From positions 1 through 55,280 of the forward strand of contig DYEA01000005.1 of assembly GCA_020725885.1 (NCBI GenBank): a stretch of DNA of 55,280 bases, read 5' to 3'. Shown in pieces: positions 27,901 to 36,754 of the stretch. Source of the DNA: Slackia sp. (GTDB taxonomy: Bacteria; Actinomycetota; Coriobacteriia; Anaerosomatales; Anaerosomataceae). Within the stretch, counting starts at the first letter, position 1, and every line of letters starts with the position of its first letter. A model generated the notes under the pieces. That model was not told the origin of the DNA, searched no databases, and saw only the letters and a list, made by a program, of their open reading frames with translations. Made by a program: the position numbers and the translations under genes.

Positions 27901-28656
27901 CTACGTCAGCAGCGCTGCAGCCACTGCCGCGTACAGGATCGCGGGCAGCATGTTGCCGATCGGCAGGCGCTTGATGCTCGCCAGATCGAGGCCGATCGCG
28001 AAGATGAGCGCCCCGCCCGCAAGCTCGATCGCGAAGACGACCGGGTCGGTGACGTACGGCTTGAGCCCGGCCGCTCCGAGCGCCAGGCCGCCTTGGATGA
28101 CGGCGATCGGGATGACCGACAGCCCCACGCCGGCACCCAGCGCGGCCGCGAGCGCGGTGGCCGCGATGCCGTCGAGAAGCGCCTTGAGGTACAGCAGCGA
28201 GGGGTCGCCGAGCCCGTCTTGCAGCGACCCGAGGATCGTCATCGCTCCGACGCAGAACAGCAGCGACGCTGCGACGAACCCCTCGACGAGCGTGTGGCCC
28301 TTCTCGCCTGGCTCCGTCGCTGAGCCGGGCGCGAGGAACGGCAGCCGGCCGGCTACGTCTTGCAGCCAGTGCCCGAACCGCTCCAGGTAGTGCTCGATGC
28401 GAAGCGCCTCGCCCGTGAGCGCCCCGAGCACGAGCGAGCCCACGAGCACGAGCGCCGCGTACTGCCCGACCGCCGTGCCGCCGAGGTCACGCAGGCCGCC
28501 CAGCGTCATCGAGATGCCGATGACGATGGTGGCGAGCCCGATGGCCGCGAAGGCGATCTGCCGGAACCTCTCGGCGATCAGCTTGCCGAACACGAGCCCG
28601 ATGCCCGTTCCGGCAAGCACGGTGAGTATGTTCACGAGCACACCGCGACCTGGCAC
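27901..28656 (-). CDS. DUF554-family membrane protein
   Basis: This 251-residue integral membrane protein has six to seven hydrophobic helices. It matches the DUF554/YdfK family: GTGIGLVFGKLI near the start, LVEGFVAASLLFCVGAMTILGS in the middle and LPAILYAAVAAALL at the end. Family members are putative transporters of unknown substrate. GTG 28656 is preferred because GAGGAG lies 4 nt upstream, 1 nt after the stop of the NYN gene. The two genes form an operon. Confidence 0.87.
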   Translation of the reverse strand: MPGRGVLVNILTVLAGTGIGLVFGKLIAERFRQIAFAAIGLATIVIGISMTLGGLRDLGGTAVGQYAALVLVGSLVLGALTGEALRIEHYLERFGHWLQDVAGRLPFLAPGSATEPGEKGHTLVEGFVAASLLFCVGAMTILGSLQDGLGDPSLLYLKALLDGIAATALAAALGAGVGLSVIPIAVIQGGLALGAAGLKPYVTDPVVFAIELAGGALIFAIGLDLASIKRLPIGNMLPAILYAAVAAALLT

Positions 28657-28657
28657 G

Positions 28658-29128
28658 TCACTCCTCGCCTTCCTCGTCAGCAAGCCAGATGCGCTTCATC
28701 TCTTCGGTGATCAGGTTCGCGCCGCGCGGCAGGCCGACCGTGGCGGCCGGGTATCGCCGTGAGCGCGCCTTGCGTCCCTGCGTCGCCTCGAACACGGCAG
28801 ACGCCGGCACCACCCGTGCGCCCTTCGCTTCGGCCCGTGCCCGGAGCCCTCGGTCTGACGTCACGACCGTCACGCCCGGCCCAGCGAGTCCCGCGATGAC
28901 GTCGTCTGCCGCCACGCCTCCCGAGAACCGCACCTCCACGCCGCCGGCCGTCGCATCGCGCCCGTCGCTCGCTCCGTCGAACACCACGAGGACCGCCCCG
29001 CACCCCAGGAGCGCCTGGCCGCGCGCCGCCAGCCGCCGGACGAGCGCCGCCCGCTGCTCTTCGGCCGGCAGGCCCGCCGTGGCGGGGTCGGCCATCGCGA
29101 CGTTGTATCCGTCCACGATGAAACGCAT
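28658..29128 (-). CDS. NYN-domain (YacP/Rae1-like) ribonuclease
   Basis: This 156-residue PIN-like protein has IVDGYNVAMAD at the start, FDGASDG in the middle and VTSDRGLRARAEAKGARVV near residue 95, the acidic-residue layout of the NYN/DUF901 family. Bacillus YacP (Rae1) is a ribosome-associated endoribonuclease of this family. The C-terminal tail is acidic. The gene is divergent from the selenoperoxiredoxin and is followed at once by the DUF554 gene. Confidence 0.83.
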   Translation of the reverse strand: MRFIVDGYNVAMADPATAGLPAEEQRAALVRRLAARGQALLGCGAVLVVFDGASDGRDATAGGVEVRFSGGVAADDVIAGLAGPGVTVVTSDRGLRARAEAKGARVVPASAVFEATQGRKARSRRYPAATVGLPRGANLITEEMKRIWLADEEGEE

Positions 29129-29209
29129 GCGGCAATCCTACCGCTTCCAGCTCCTGCCGTCACAGCGGGGTACATACAGGGCAGACCACGCTCAGACGAG
29201 GGAGGAGCC

Positions 29210-29695
29210 ATGCCGCAGACGCCCATGCCTCAGCCAGGGGATCCCGCTCCCGAGATCAGCGCGGCCGTCACAGGCGGCGGCGGCTTCGACCTCGCCGAGC
29301 ACCGCGGCAAGTGGGTGGTCGTCTACTTCTACCCGCGCGCGAACACGCCTGGTTGAACGCACGAGGCCAAGGACTTCCAGGACCACGCAGCCGAGCTGGA
29401 GTCCTTGAACGCTCTGGTCGTGGGCATCAGCGCCGACAAGCCCGAGGTGCAGCAGCGCTTCATCGACAAGTTCGGGCTCACGTTCCCGATGATCTCTGAC
29501 ACCGAGAAGCGCATCATCGACGCGTACGGCGCCCGCGCGGTGCTCGGCGTGGCAGCGACCCGCTCTACGTTCCTCATCGGTCCCGACGGCCGCATCGCGC
29601 ACGTCTGGCCGAAGGTGAAGCTGGAAGGCCACGCCGCCGACGTCGTCGCGAAGATCCGCGAGCTCAGCGCCGCTACGGCAGGTGCCAGCGGATGA
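29210..29695 (+). CDS. Peroxiredoxin (BCP/AhpC-TSA type) with selenocysteine at the peroxidatic position (UGA codon 49)
   Basis: This thiol-peroxidase-type enzyme reduces H2O2 and organic peroxides. The frame from ATG 29210 (GGAGGAG upstream) reads MPQTPMPQPGDPAPEI, then FDLAEHRGKWVVVYFYPRANTPG, a TGA at 29354-29356, then THEAKDFQDH and on to the TGA stop at 29693. The BCP-type motif YFYPxxxTPGC has TGA exactly at the peroxidatic Cys codon, so Sec49 is expected. Full length is 161 residues, normal for the family. An annotation that starts after the UGA would lose the active site. The 3' end overlaps the convergent dehydrogenase gene by 23 bp. Sec machinery is encoded at 3365-10390. Confidence 0.93.
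29362..29387 (+). promoter_or_regulatory. Candidate SECIS hairpin of the peroxiredoxin gene
   Basis: Counting from the base after UGA, +6/+7 pair with +31/+30, +9/+10 with +28/+27, +11/+12 with +25/+24, and +15/+16 with +22/+21. The apical loop ACTT is at +17 to +20. Internal mismatches make it weaker than the selD hairpin, but the loop position is the same. Confidence 0.45.
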
Positions 29696-31808
29696 GCTGC
29701 TCGACCTGAGCGTTCACCGCACCCGTCCCGCCGTAGACCACCGCTTCGCGGGCTGCCGCTTGCGAGGCGATGAGCGCTTGCCGGATGTGTGCGGGAAGCG
29801 AGTCCGGTTTCGTCAGGAGCAGGAACCCGCGCTTCGCTCCAGCCGCCGCCCCGCCCGCCAGCCCGTCCGGAAACGCGACGCCGGACGCTACGCCGACGTA
29901 CGAGCCGTCGGTCCATCCCTCCGTCAGCGCCTTCGCCCTGAGCGCAGCAGCGGTCGCGTACCTGTCGACCCCGTTGATGCGCTCCCATGGCACGCCGAGC
30001 GAGCCCGCGGTGGAGTCGGCCACCGCCCCGGTGCCTCCGAGCACCCACGCACGCGTCACCCCGAGGTCTTGGATCGCCGCCTTCGTGGAAGCGGGCGCCG
30101 CATCAGGGCGCACCAGGAGCACCGGCATGCCGTTGCCGTACGCAAGCGGCGCCGCTGCCAGCGCGTCGGGGAACAGGTCGCCGCGCGTGACGAAGACGGC
30201 TCCGCTGAACGCCGCGCCCAGCCGACGGACCGTCTCGCGAGCGACGTTCGCTGCCGTGTCGTACCGGTCGACGCCCTCGATCCTGGTGACGGCGTAGCCC
30301 GCCTGCTCCAGCTGGGTCTTCACTGCGTCAGAGACTGCGCCTGTACCGCCCACGATGATGACGTCGCGGACGCCCAGGGCGCCCGTGGCGAGCGCGGACG
30401 CGAGCGCGTCAGGCACCGAGTCCCGCCTCGTCAGCAGCACCGGCCCGTCGACGGCGCCTGCAAGCGAGGAAGCCGCCAGCGCATCCGGGAACTGCTCGCC
30501 GGTCACCACGACCGCCGTCGTGCACCCCGAAGGGAACGCCGCGCGCGCGATCGCGGCCGCGGTCGCGTAGCGGTCTGAGCCGCCGAGCCTCGTAAGCGGC
30601 ACCTCGGGCGGCTGGTTGCCGTCCCTCAGCTCGTAGACCGTGCCGTCCATGTACTCGGCCAGATACAGCTCGCCGTCGTCGTCCTGCCCGAAAGTGGTGA
30701 TCAAGAACGGCGTGTCCAGCGCGAGCGCGACGGCGTGAGTGGTCGTGGACATGCTCCAGATCCGGCCAGACTCGAAGTCGCCGAAGAAGTACCGGCCCTG
30801 CCAGGCCGGGTACCGCGTCCCACGGTAGACGAAACCGCCGGTGACGCAGTCGTCCCCTTGATCGTGGTTGTACTCGTACACCGGGAACGTGAGCCCGGCC
30901 GTCGGCTTCGGAGCGGAGCCGACGGGGAACGGCAGGCTGCCCTCGTAGTGGTTCCACCCGTAGTTGCGGCCGCCCGCGCCCGCAGGCTCGACGTCGATCT
31001 CCTCGATGCGGTTCTGGCCGACGTCGGCGACGTACATGGCGCCGGTGGCCTTGTCGAACGAGAACCGCCACGGGTTCCGAAGCCCGAGCGCCCAGATCTC
31101 GGGCTTGTACGCCGCATTCCCGACGAACGGGTTGTCGGCGGGCACCTTGTACGGCTTGACGCCTGACTCGACGTCGATCCGGAGCATCTTGCCGAGCAGC
31201 GTGTTCGTGCGCTGTCCGTTGCCGAGCGGGTCGCCCGAGCCGCCGCCGTCGCCCATGCCGACGTACAGGTAGCCATCGGACCCGAACGCGATCTGTCCTC
31301 CGTTGTGGTTGGCATACGGCTGGTCGACCCACAGCACGCGCTCCGCGCTCGCGGCGTCGGCCTTGTCCGGATCGGCCGACACCCTGTACCGCGCGACCAC
31401 CGTGTCGCCGTTCACGTCCGTGTAGTCGACGTAGAAGTGCTGCTTCGTCGAGCCGAACCCGGGAGGAAACGCGAGCCCCAGGAGCCCTTGTTCGCCGCCC
31501 GTGCTCACCAGGCCGCGCACGTCGAGGAACGGCGTGGACAGCAGCGTGTTGTCCGCGAGGCGCCCGATGCGGATACGCCCCGGCTTCTCGACGATGAACA
31601 GGCGGCCGCTCCCGTCGCCCGCGCCCGTGACGTCGACCGGCTGCACAGCCCTGAAACGCGCAAGCAGCCGGACGCTCGGCGCGCTCGCGGCAGGCTGGGT
31701 CGCAGCAGGCTCGGCGGCGCCACGGGCAGGCGCCGCACCCGGGCCGCAGGCCACCGCCACGGCGGCGATGCACGCGAGCGAGAGCGGAAGCACGAGCTTC
31801 TTGAGCAT
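29673..31808 (-). CDS. Lipoprotein PQQ-type sugar dehydrogenase fused to three CWB2 cell-wall repeats
   Basis: This 711-residue exported protein starts at ATG 31808 behind GAAGGAGGAG. Lipobox AVAC is at about residue 21. Residues ~45-400 form a GSDH beta-propeller: PGRIRIGRL, NHNGGQIAFGSDGYLYVGMG with the catalytic-type His, and LGLRNPWRFSF with the PQQ-binding-type Arg. From ~410 three CWB2 repeats follow, each with RLGGSDRYATAA- or GVDRYDTA-like starts and VGGTGAV-like ends. It is probably anchored to the membrane and bound to the wall. The substrate is unknown and no pqq genes are visible. The 3' end overlaps the selenoperoxiredoxin. Confidence 0.9.
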   Translation of the reverse strand: MLKKLVLPLSLACIAAVAVACGPGAAPARGAAEPAATQPAASAPSVRLLARFRAVQPVDVTGAGDGSGRLFIVEKPGRIRIGRLADNTLLSTPFLDVRGLVSTGGEQGLLGLAFPPGFGSTKQHFYVDYTDVNGDTVVARYRVSADPDKADAASAERVLWVDQPYANHNGGQIAFGSDGYLYVGMGDGGGSGDPLGNGQRTNTLLGKMLRIDVESGVKPYKVPADNPFVGNAAYKPEIWALGLRNPWRFSFDKATGAMYVADVGQNRIEEIDVEPAGAGGRNYGWNHYEGSLPFPVGSAPKPTAGLTFPVYEYNHDQGDDCVTGGFVYRGTRYPAWQGRYFFGDFESGRIWSMSTTTHAVALALDTPFLITTFGQDDDGELYLAEYMDGTVYELRDGNQPPEVPLTRLGGSDRYATAAAIARAAFPSGCTTAVVVTGEQFPDALAASSLAGAVDGPVLLTRRDSVPDALASALATGALGVRDVIIVGGTGAVSDAVKTQLEQAGYAVTRIEGVDRYDTAANVARETVRRLGAAFSGAVFVTRGDLFPDALAAAPLAYGNGMPVLLVRPDAAPASTKAAIQDLGVTRAWVLGGTGAVADSTAGSLGVPWERINGVDRYATAAALRAKALTEGWTDGSYVGVASGVAFPDGLAGGAAAGAKRGFLLLTKPDSLPAHIRQALIASQAAAREAVVYGGTGAVNAQVEQLIRWHLP

Positions 31809-31826
31809 GGCTCCTCCTTCCCACGC

Positions 31827-31839
31827 ATGCATAGTGCAT
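31827..31839. promoter_or_regulatory. Palindrome ATGCA-TAG-TGCAT upstream of the dehydrogenase/CWB2 gene
   Basis: A perfect 5-3-5 inverted repeat lies 18 bp before ATG 31808. It may be an operator; no regulator is recognised. Confidence 0.3.
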
Positions 31840-31868
31840 ACCCGGGAAAGGAACGCCGCGACTCGCCG

Positions 31869-32900
31869 TCAGCCGGCGAGGAGGCGCCTCGCGCCTGCGA
31901 CGAACGCCGCCACGTCCTCCGGCGTCGTGTCCCACGAGGCCACCCACCTGACTTCGCCGGCGCGCTCGTCCCACACGTAGAAACCGAACTCCTTGGCAAG
32001 CGGCTCGATCGCCTCGCGCGGCAAGATCGCGAACACCTCGTTGGCCTCCACCGGCTGCGTGATCGCCACGCCTGGCACTGCCGCCATCCCTTCCGCGAGC
32101 AGCCGCGCCATCTCGTTCGCATGCCGCGCGTTCTCGAGCCACAGGTCGCCGCCGAAGAGCGCGATGAACTGCGCCGCGATGAACCGCATCTTCGAGGCGA
32201 GCTGCGCGCACTGCTTGCGGACGAACCGGAAGTCCGCGCCCAGCCCGTCGCGCAGGAACACGACCGCTTCGCCGAACAGCATCCCGTTCTTGGTGCCGCC
32301 GAACGACAGCACGTCGACGCCCGCGTCGGCGACCATCTCCCGAAGCGAACAGCCGAGGGCCGCTGCGGCATTGGAGATGCGTGCTCCGTCGACGTGCAGG
32401 TACATGCCGTGCTCGTGCGCGACGTCGGCGAGCGCCGCGATCTCGGCAGGGCCGTAGACCGTGCCGTACTCGGTGCTCTGCGAGACCGAAACCACGCGCG
32501 GCTGCGAGTGGTGCTCGACGCCGACGCCGAAGATGGCGCGCTCCACCATCTCGGGCGTCAGCTTGCCGTCAGGCGTCGGCACCGCGATCGATTTGCCACC
32601 GGTGAAGCGCTCCGGCGCGCCGCACTCGTCCACGTTGATGTGCGCGGTCGCCGGGCAGATGACCGCCTCGTACGGCCGCATCAGCGCCGCAAGGGCCGTC
32701 ACGTTCGCGCCTGTGCCGTTGAAGACGAAGAACGCCCGCGCCTCGTCGCCGAGATGGCGCCGCACGACAGCCTCTGCCGCACGTGTCCAATCGTCGTCGC
32801 CGTACGCGTACGCGTGGCCCTCGTTCGCCGCGCGGATCGCATCCAGCACTGCGGGATGCGCGCCCGACGCATTGTCGCTCGCGAACATCCGCCTGACCAT
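31869..32900 (-). CDS. ltaE: Low-specificity L-threonine aldolase
   Basis: This 343-residue PLP enzyme splits L-threonine or L-allo-threonine to glycine and acetaldehyde. It has the fold-type I layout: FASDNASGAHPAVLDAI at the start, Asp171 in LHVDGAR contacting the PLP ring, and the PLP Lys204 in SFGGTKNG. Length is normal. The ribosome-binding site is GGGGAG. It lies 3 bp after the OB-fold-like gene on the same strand and ends the PP2C-trkH cluster. An unrelated fold-type I aldolase such as phenylserine aldolase is possible. Confidence 0.9.
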   Translation of the reverse strand: MVRRMFASDNASGAHPAVLDAIRAANEGHAYAYGDDDWTRAAEAVVRRHLGDEARAFFVFNGTGANVTALAALMRPYEAVICPATAHINVDECGAPERFTGGKSIAVPTPDGKLTPEMVERAIFGVGVEHHSQPRVVSVSQSTEYGTVYGPAEIAALADVAHEHGMYLHVDGARISNAAAALGCSLREMVADAGVDVLSFGGTKNGMLFGEAVVFLRDGLGADFRFVRKQCAQLASKMRFIAAQFIALFGGDLWLENARHANEMARLLAEGMAAVPGVAITQPVEANEVFAILPREAIEPLAKEFGFYVWDERAGEVRWVASWDTTPEDVAAFVAGARRLLAG

Positions 32901-32903
32901 GCG

Positions 32904-33422
32904 TCACTCCCCTTCTGACTCGCGCACGCTTCGCCGGCGCGCCACGGCAAGCGCAGCGGCGGCCAGAGCGAAACCCGCTGCTCCGACGAGACCGTCACGA
33001 AGCCGCACGGTCTCCGCTCGTTTGGTGCCGCGTTCGACGACCTCGAGCGAGGTCGCATGCACGTCGAGGTCGCCGCCGTGGCGGTCGCACGCGAGGTTCA
33101 CGACACCCGTCACGCGCACCGTGTCGCCTGTCTGCCGGTACCCGCCCCAGCGCTCGATCGGGCGCGCCATCTCGCGCGGCATCCACACGCCGATGGCCGC
33201 GCCGCTGGCGAGCACGTTGACCCAGACGCTGTCCTCGTCTGCTCGCAGCGCCTCCCCGATCGCCTCGCCCTCGAAGACCACCTGTTGCCCGTCGAGCTCG
33301 GCAGCCCGAGCGACGACTTCGGGGATTCGCATCGGCAGCGCCTCTTGGGCTACGGCCGCCGCAGGAACCAGCCCGACGAGCAACGCCGCCGTCGCGAGGA
33401 GCGCAGGCACGGCGCGCCTCAT
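32904..33422 (-). CDS. Exported OB-fold-like protein with C-terminal membrane helix
   Basis: This 172-residue protein has a signal peptide (residues 1-25, Ala-rich). A domain of ~100 residues with alternating strands follows (LDGQQVVFEGEAIGEAL, SVWVNVLASGAAIGVWM, GDTVRVTGVVNLAC), resembling an OB fold of the bacterial tRNA_anti-like type. A C-terminal transmembrane helix (~145-163) ends in Arg-rich residues. No catalytic residues are visible. ATG 33422 overlaps the trkH stop by 4 bp, so the two are coupled; it may be an accessory of the transporter or act on its own. Confidence 0.7.
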   Translation of the reverse strand: MRRAVPALLATAALLVGLVPAAAVAQEALPMRIPEVVARAAELDGQQVVFEGEAIGEALRADEDSVWVNVLASGAAIGVWMPREMARPIERWGGYRQTGDTVRVTGVVNLACDRHGGDLDVHATSLEVVERGTKRAETVRLRDGLVGAAGFALAAAALAVARRRSVRESEGE

Positions 33423-34930
33423 CTGCCGCCCCGTCTGGTCGCCGGGAGCATCGTGGCCGCGACGAGCGCGAACAGCGCGATGAACTCGAGACGCCCGGCC
33501 CACATCTGCACGATGTACGTCGCCTTGAGCACCGCCGGCATCGAAGGCGACGTGATGCCCGTCGACAACCCTACGTTCGCGGCCGCAGACACAGATTCGA
33601 AGACTGACTCGGCGACGCCATAGCCGCATGCGACCCCCACCAGGCCGCCCGTCACGTACGTCACCAGGTATAGCGTTGCGATCATGAGCGCAGACGCCAG
33701 GGCCTCCGGCGTCAGGATGCGAGACTTCATGTGGTGGAAGCGCGTCACCACGATGGCAGTCGGCGGAGCGAGCGAGGACTTGACCCACCGCACGACGCCC
33801 TTTGCGATAAGCCCGACGCGAAGCGCCTTGATGCCGCCAGCCGTCGAGGACGCCATGCCGCCGAACGCCATCGCGAGCACGACGGCGACGAAGCCGAGGC
33901 CGCCGAAGTCTCGCAGCCACTGCACCGCATACAGCGTCTGGTGACCGGTGCCGGTGTTCGCTGAAAGCACGTGGTAGACGCCTTTGCGCACGACCTCGCC
34001 AGATGACCCGAACGCTAGCGTCGCCGCCAGGCCGCTAGCCGCGAGCACGCTCAGGGCGAAGATGTTGAGCGCAAGCGTGCGGACCTCCGTGTTCTTGAAC
34101 AGCTCGCCGCGGTCTCCTCGCCAGATGTCGGCGTGGAGGCTGAAGTTGAACGTGCCCGCCAGCATCAGCATCACGGTGATCCACTCAAACCACGCGCTGT
34201 GGTAGTAGAGAGCGTTTTGCGACTGCGGTCCGAAACCGCCCGTGTCGAACGTCGCCACCGTCGCCCAGAATGCGTGCAGGGTGCCGCGCACGAGGTCCAT
34301 CCCGCGCACGAGGTTCAGGACCGAAAGCGCCGTCGTGCCCAGCAGCACGTACACCGCCGTGACGAACCAGATGAAGCGCGCGGTGTTGATGACGTTCGGC
34401 ATGATCCGCTCGTCGCGCGCCTCCGCAAGGTACAACGAGACCGCACCGCCGCCGTGCGCGAGCGCGAACGAAAGCACCGCCACGACGATCCCCTGACCGC
34501 CCACCAGGTGCATCAGGTGACGCCACATGTTGTGCGCGTGTGCAAGGTGGTCGAGGTCTTGGACGAGCGTGAGTCCCGAGGTCGTGAGCGACGACATCGA
34601 CTCGAACAGCGCATCTAGGTATGAACCGTAGTGACCCGAAAGAGCGAGCGGCACGGCTCCGAACACCGCAGCAGCGAAACACCCGAGAGCGGTCACGATC
34701 AGCCCGTTCGCCGCGGTGAGCTTCGCGCGCTCTGGAGCCGCCAGCATCAGCAGCGCACCCGCGCCGAGCGCAAGCCCGCTCCCCGCGAAGTAGTGGAGCA
34801 TCGGGGCCCGCTCACCCAGGATCGCCGCCGTCACGAACGGAACGGCCATGAGGATGCCGATGCCGACGACGAGCATGCCGAGGTACCGGGCGATCACTCG
34901 GACATCATCACGCGTGCGAGGTACCCACAT
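33419..34930 (-). CDS. trkH: TrkH/KtrB-type potassium uptake channel subunit
   Basis: This ~503-residue integral membrane protein has four MPM repeats. Filter-like P-loops are visible: SLTTSGLTL (P1), ATFDTGGFG (P2), LSANTGTGHQT (P3) and AAANVGLSTG (P4), each with the conserved Gly. It should move K+ (or Na+) inward. No trkA/ktrA regulatory subunit lies nearby. ATG 34930 is used; the TTG at 34939 is too close to the GGGAG. A 43-codon membrane-protein ORF lies 15 bp upstream, and the OB-fold-like gene overlaps downstream. Confidence 0.92.
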   Translation of the reverse strand: MWVPRTRDDVRVIARYLGMLVVGIGILMAVPFVTAAILGERAPMLHYFAGSGLALGAGALLMLAAPERAKLTAANGLIVTALGCFAAAVFGAVPLALSGHYGSYLDALFESMSSLTTSGLTLVQDLDHLAHAHNMWRHLMHLVGGQGIVVAVLSFALAHGGGAVSLYLAEARDERIMPNVINTARFIWFVTAVYVLLGTTALSVLNLVRGMDLVRGTLHAFWATVATFDTGGFGPQSQNALYYHSAWFEWITVMLMLAGTFNFSLHADIWRGDRGELFKNTEVRTLALNIFALSVLAASGLAATLAFGSSGEVVRKGVYHVLSANTGTGHQTLYAVQWLRDFGGLGFVAVVLAMAFGGMASSTAGGIKALRVGLIAKGVVRWVKSSLAPPTAIVVTRFHHMKSRILTPEALASALMIATLYLVTYVTGGLVGVACGYGVAESVFESVSAAANVGLSTGITSPSMPAVLKATYIVQMWAGRLEFIALFALVAATMLPATRRGGR

Positions 34931-34945
34931 GCTTCGCAAGACTCC

Positions 34946-35077
34946 CTAGACCAGGACCGCGATGAGGACCGCAACGGCAGCAAGCAGAGCGATGAAGGCG
35001 GCCGCCACCGCAACCTCAGTGAGGAGACCGCTTCGCCAGTGCTTGTACGGGCTCTGTAACGGACTGATTTCTGGCAC
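34946..35077 (-). CDS. Putative 43-residue single-helix membrane peptide upstream of trkH
   Basis: A short frame starts at GTG 35077 with GGGAG 4 nt upstream and ends at TAG 34946, 15 bp before the trkH start. The product begins VPEISPLQSPYKHWRSG and then forms one hydrophobic helix (~residues 18-43: LLTEVAVAAAFIALLAAVA and on). It recalls the small subunits of other K+ transporters, such as KdpF, in size and place only. It lies within a gap of 216 bp between annotated-size genes. The lack of homology evidence keeps confidence moderate. Confidence 0.5.
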   Translation of the reverse strand: MPEISPLQSPYKHWRSGLLTEVAVAAAFIALLAAVAVLIAVLV

Positions 35078-35146
35078 TGGACTCCCGTCGCGCACGACGC
35101 CGATGCTCGTGACGCGAATGGTACCGCAAACGGTGACCGTGCCGCT

Positions 35147-36754
35147 TCAGACCGCCGACAGCTCCAGACGCTGCTGTCCAGCGTCGGCCTCGGCAGTGCG
35201 GCGAAGCGCCAGGATCGCCACGTCCTCGGTCAGCCGCCCCTCGGCGAACGAGAACAGCTCGAGGAAGAGCTCCTGCGGAACGTCTTGGGTCTGCACGTCG
35301 GAGCACGCTGCGCACGCGCGAAGGAAGCGCCGAGAGCCGAACTGCTCGCCGTCGTGCCGCCTCGCTGCGACCGCGCCGCTCGTGTAGGCGACGAGAAGGT
35401 CTCCGACGGCGAGCTCGATGTGATGGACCCCTACGCCGTGAGCGCGCCGTGAGCCAAGCACCGGCCCATCGCTCTCCAGCGCGACGGGCTCCTCGCCAGG
35501 CCGGACGAGCACCGGGGGAAGGTGCCCGGCGCTGGCGTACGACATCGCGCCCGTCCTCAGGTCCAGCGTGGCGAAGAACGCGCTGGCGCTCAACCCTGGC
35601 TGCGTGTGTGCGACCACGTCATCCGCATGCTTGAGAACGCTGCTGGGGGCCGGCAGCCGATACGCCTCGGAGCGTATCGCGCTTTTCAACAACGTCGCGA
35701 GCGCAGGGACCTCCGTCGACCCGCGCTCGACGCTCCCGATCACCACACCCGCACGGCCCTCGGGCAGCGGCGTCACGTCGTAGAAGTCCCGCCCGAGCAC
35801 GGCCCCGGAAGAGGCGGAGTGGAACAGGTGTCCGATCTCGCAGCCGTCCACCGCGTCCGGAGCGGTGAAGAAGGCCGACTGCAGCGTGCGACGCATCGCG
35901 CGCTCCGACTCGTATGCCCGCGCGTTCTCGAGCGCGAGCGACAGCGAGACGGACAGCTTCTCGGACGCTTCGAGCACGGCAGCGCTGAAGGCCGCCTCCG
36001 TGTCCCAGCAGAAGCCCAAGACCGCCGCCGCCTCGCCACGGTGCAATACGGGAACCAGCAAGAACGCGCCGATGTCGTGCCGCTCCATCAAGAGACGCTC
36101 GACGGCGTCGGCGTCCTCGGCGGACCCGACGGCGATCACGCGCATGCGCTCGGCAGCCAGCCGCGGCAGCGAGGGGCCGTCGTCCGAGAAGCGCAGCCCC
36201 ACCATCTCGCCTGGCCATCCGTGAACGTTCCGGAACACCCAGGCGCCAGGCACCCGCTCGGCGATCCAGCCCCAGTCGGCGCCGAACACCTCGGTCGCCT
36301 CGACGAGCACGCGCTGCATCGCTTCCTCAGCGTCGAGCGTTGAGAGGATGGTCGCGTCGATCAGGCCCATCGCACGCCGGATCTCGTCTAGTTCTGCTTC
36401 AGCCCGCTTGCGTGCAAGGACGGCCTGCGTGACGTCCACCGCGGTGAATAGCACGTCGAACGGACCGCCGACTTCTCCTGGAATCGGCAGGTAGTCCAAC
36501 TGCCAGTAGGTGGTCTCTCCCCAGGAGGGCGAGTGCTCGTACTCGGGAACAGTCACCGCATGGCCCGTGTACGCGGCGTCGATGAAGCGCACGGCGGAAC
36601 GGGTGTCGGACAGGAACCCTCTGACCGGCATGCCGAGCAGGTCCCACTGCGGCCGGACGTCGTCGAGCACGTCGCGGAACGCGCGGTTCATCCAGACGAA
36701 CCGCATCTCGGCCCCCGACCAGACAGCAGCGGGGAACGAGGCGCCCTCGAGCAT
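35147..36754 (-). CDS. PAS-GAF-PP2C (SpoIIE/RsbU-type) phosphatase
   Basis: This protein (535 residues from ATG 36754) has a PAS domain (~1-115: FVWMNRAFRDVLDDV), a GAF domain (~130-275: LDAEEAMQRVLVEATEVFGADWGWI) and a SpoIIE-type PP2C domain (~300-525). The phosphatase shows VLGRDFYDVTPLPEGRAGVVIG (GDxxD region), FFATLDLRTGAMSYASAGHLPPVLV and TEDVAILALR. It should dephosphorylate an anti-anti-sigma factor in partner switching. The in-frame region upstream of ATG 36754 looks like normal PAS leader to a TAA at 36847 but has no ATG, GTG or TTG, and ATG 36754 has no spaced ribosome-binding site. The true start is uncertain. Confidence 0.85.
   Translation of the reverse strand: MLEGASFPAAVWSGAEMRFVWMNRAFRDVLDDVRPQWDLLGMPVRGFLSDTRSAVRFIDAAYTGHAVTVPEYEHSPSWGETTYWQLDYLPIPGEVGGPFDVLFTAVDVTQAVLARKRAEAELDEIRRAMGLIDATILSTLDAEEAMQRVLVEATEVFGADWGWIAERVPGAWVFRNVHGWPGEMVGLRFSDDGPSLPRLAAERMRVIAVGSAEDADAVERLLMERHDIGAFLLVPVLHRGEAAAVLGFCWDTEAAFSAAVLEASEKLSVSLSLALENARAYESERAMRRTLQSAFFTAPDAVDGCEIGHLFHSASSGAVLGRDFYDVTPLPEGRAGVVIGSVERGSTEVPALATLLKSAIRSEAYRLPAPSSVLKHADDVVAHTQPGLSASAFFATLDLRTGAMSYASAGHLPPVLVRPGEEPVALESDGPVLGSRRAHGVGVHHIELAVGDLLVAYTSGAVAARRHDGEQFGSRRFLRACAACSDVQTQDVPQELFLELFSFAEGRLTEDVAILALRRTAEADAGQQRLELSAV

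Noticed and set aside
24230-28390. 1386-codon plus-strand open frame
   Set aside because: It is antisense to mfd, has no recognisable domain and has the Arg/His/Leu-rich composition of GC-rich shadow frames.
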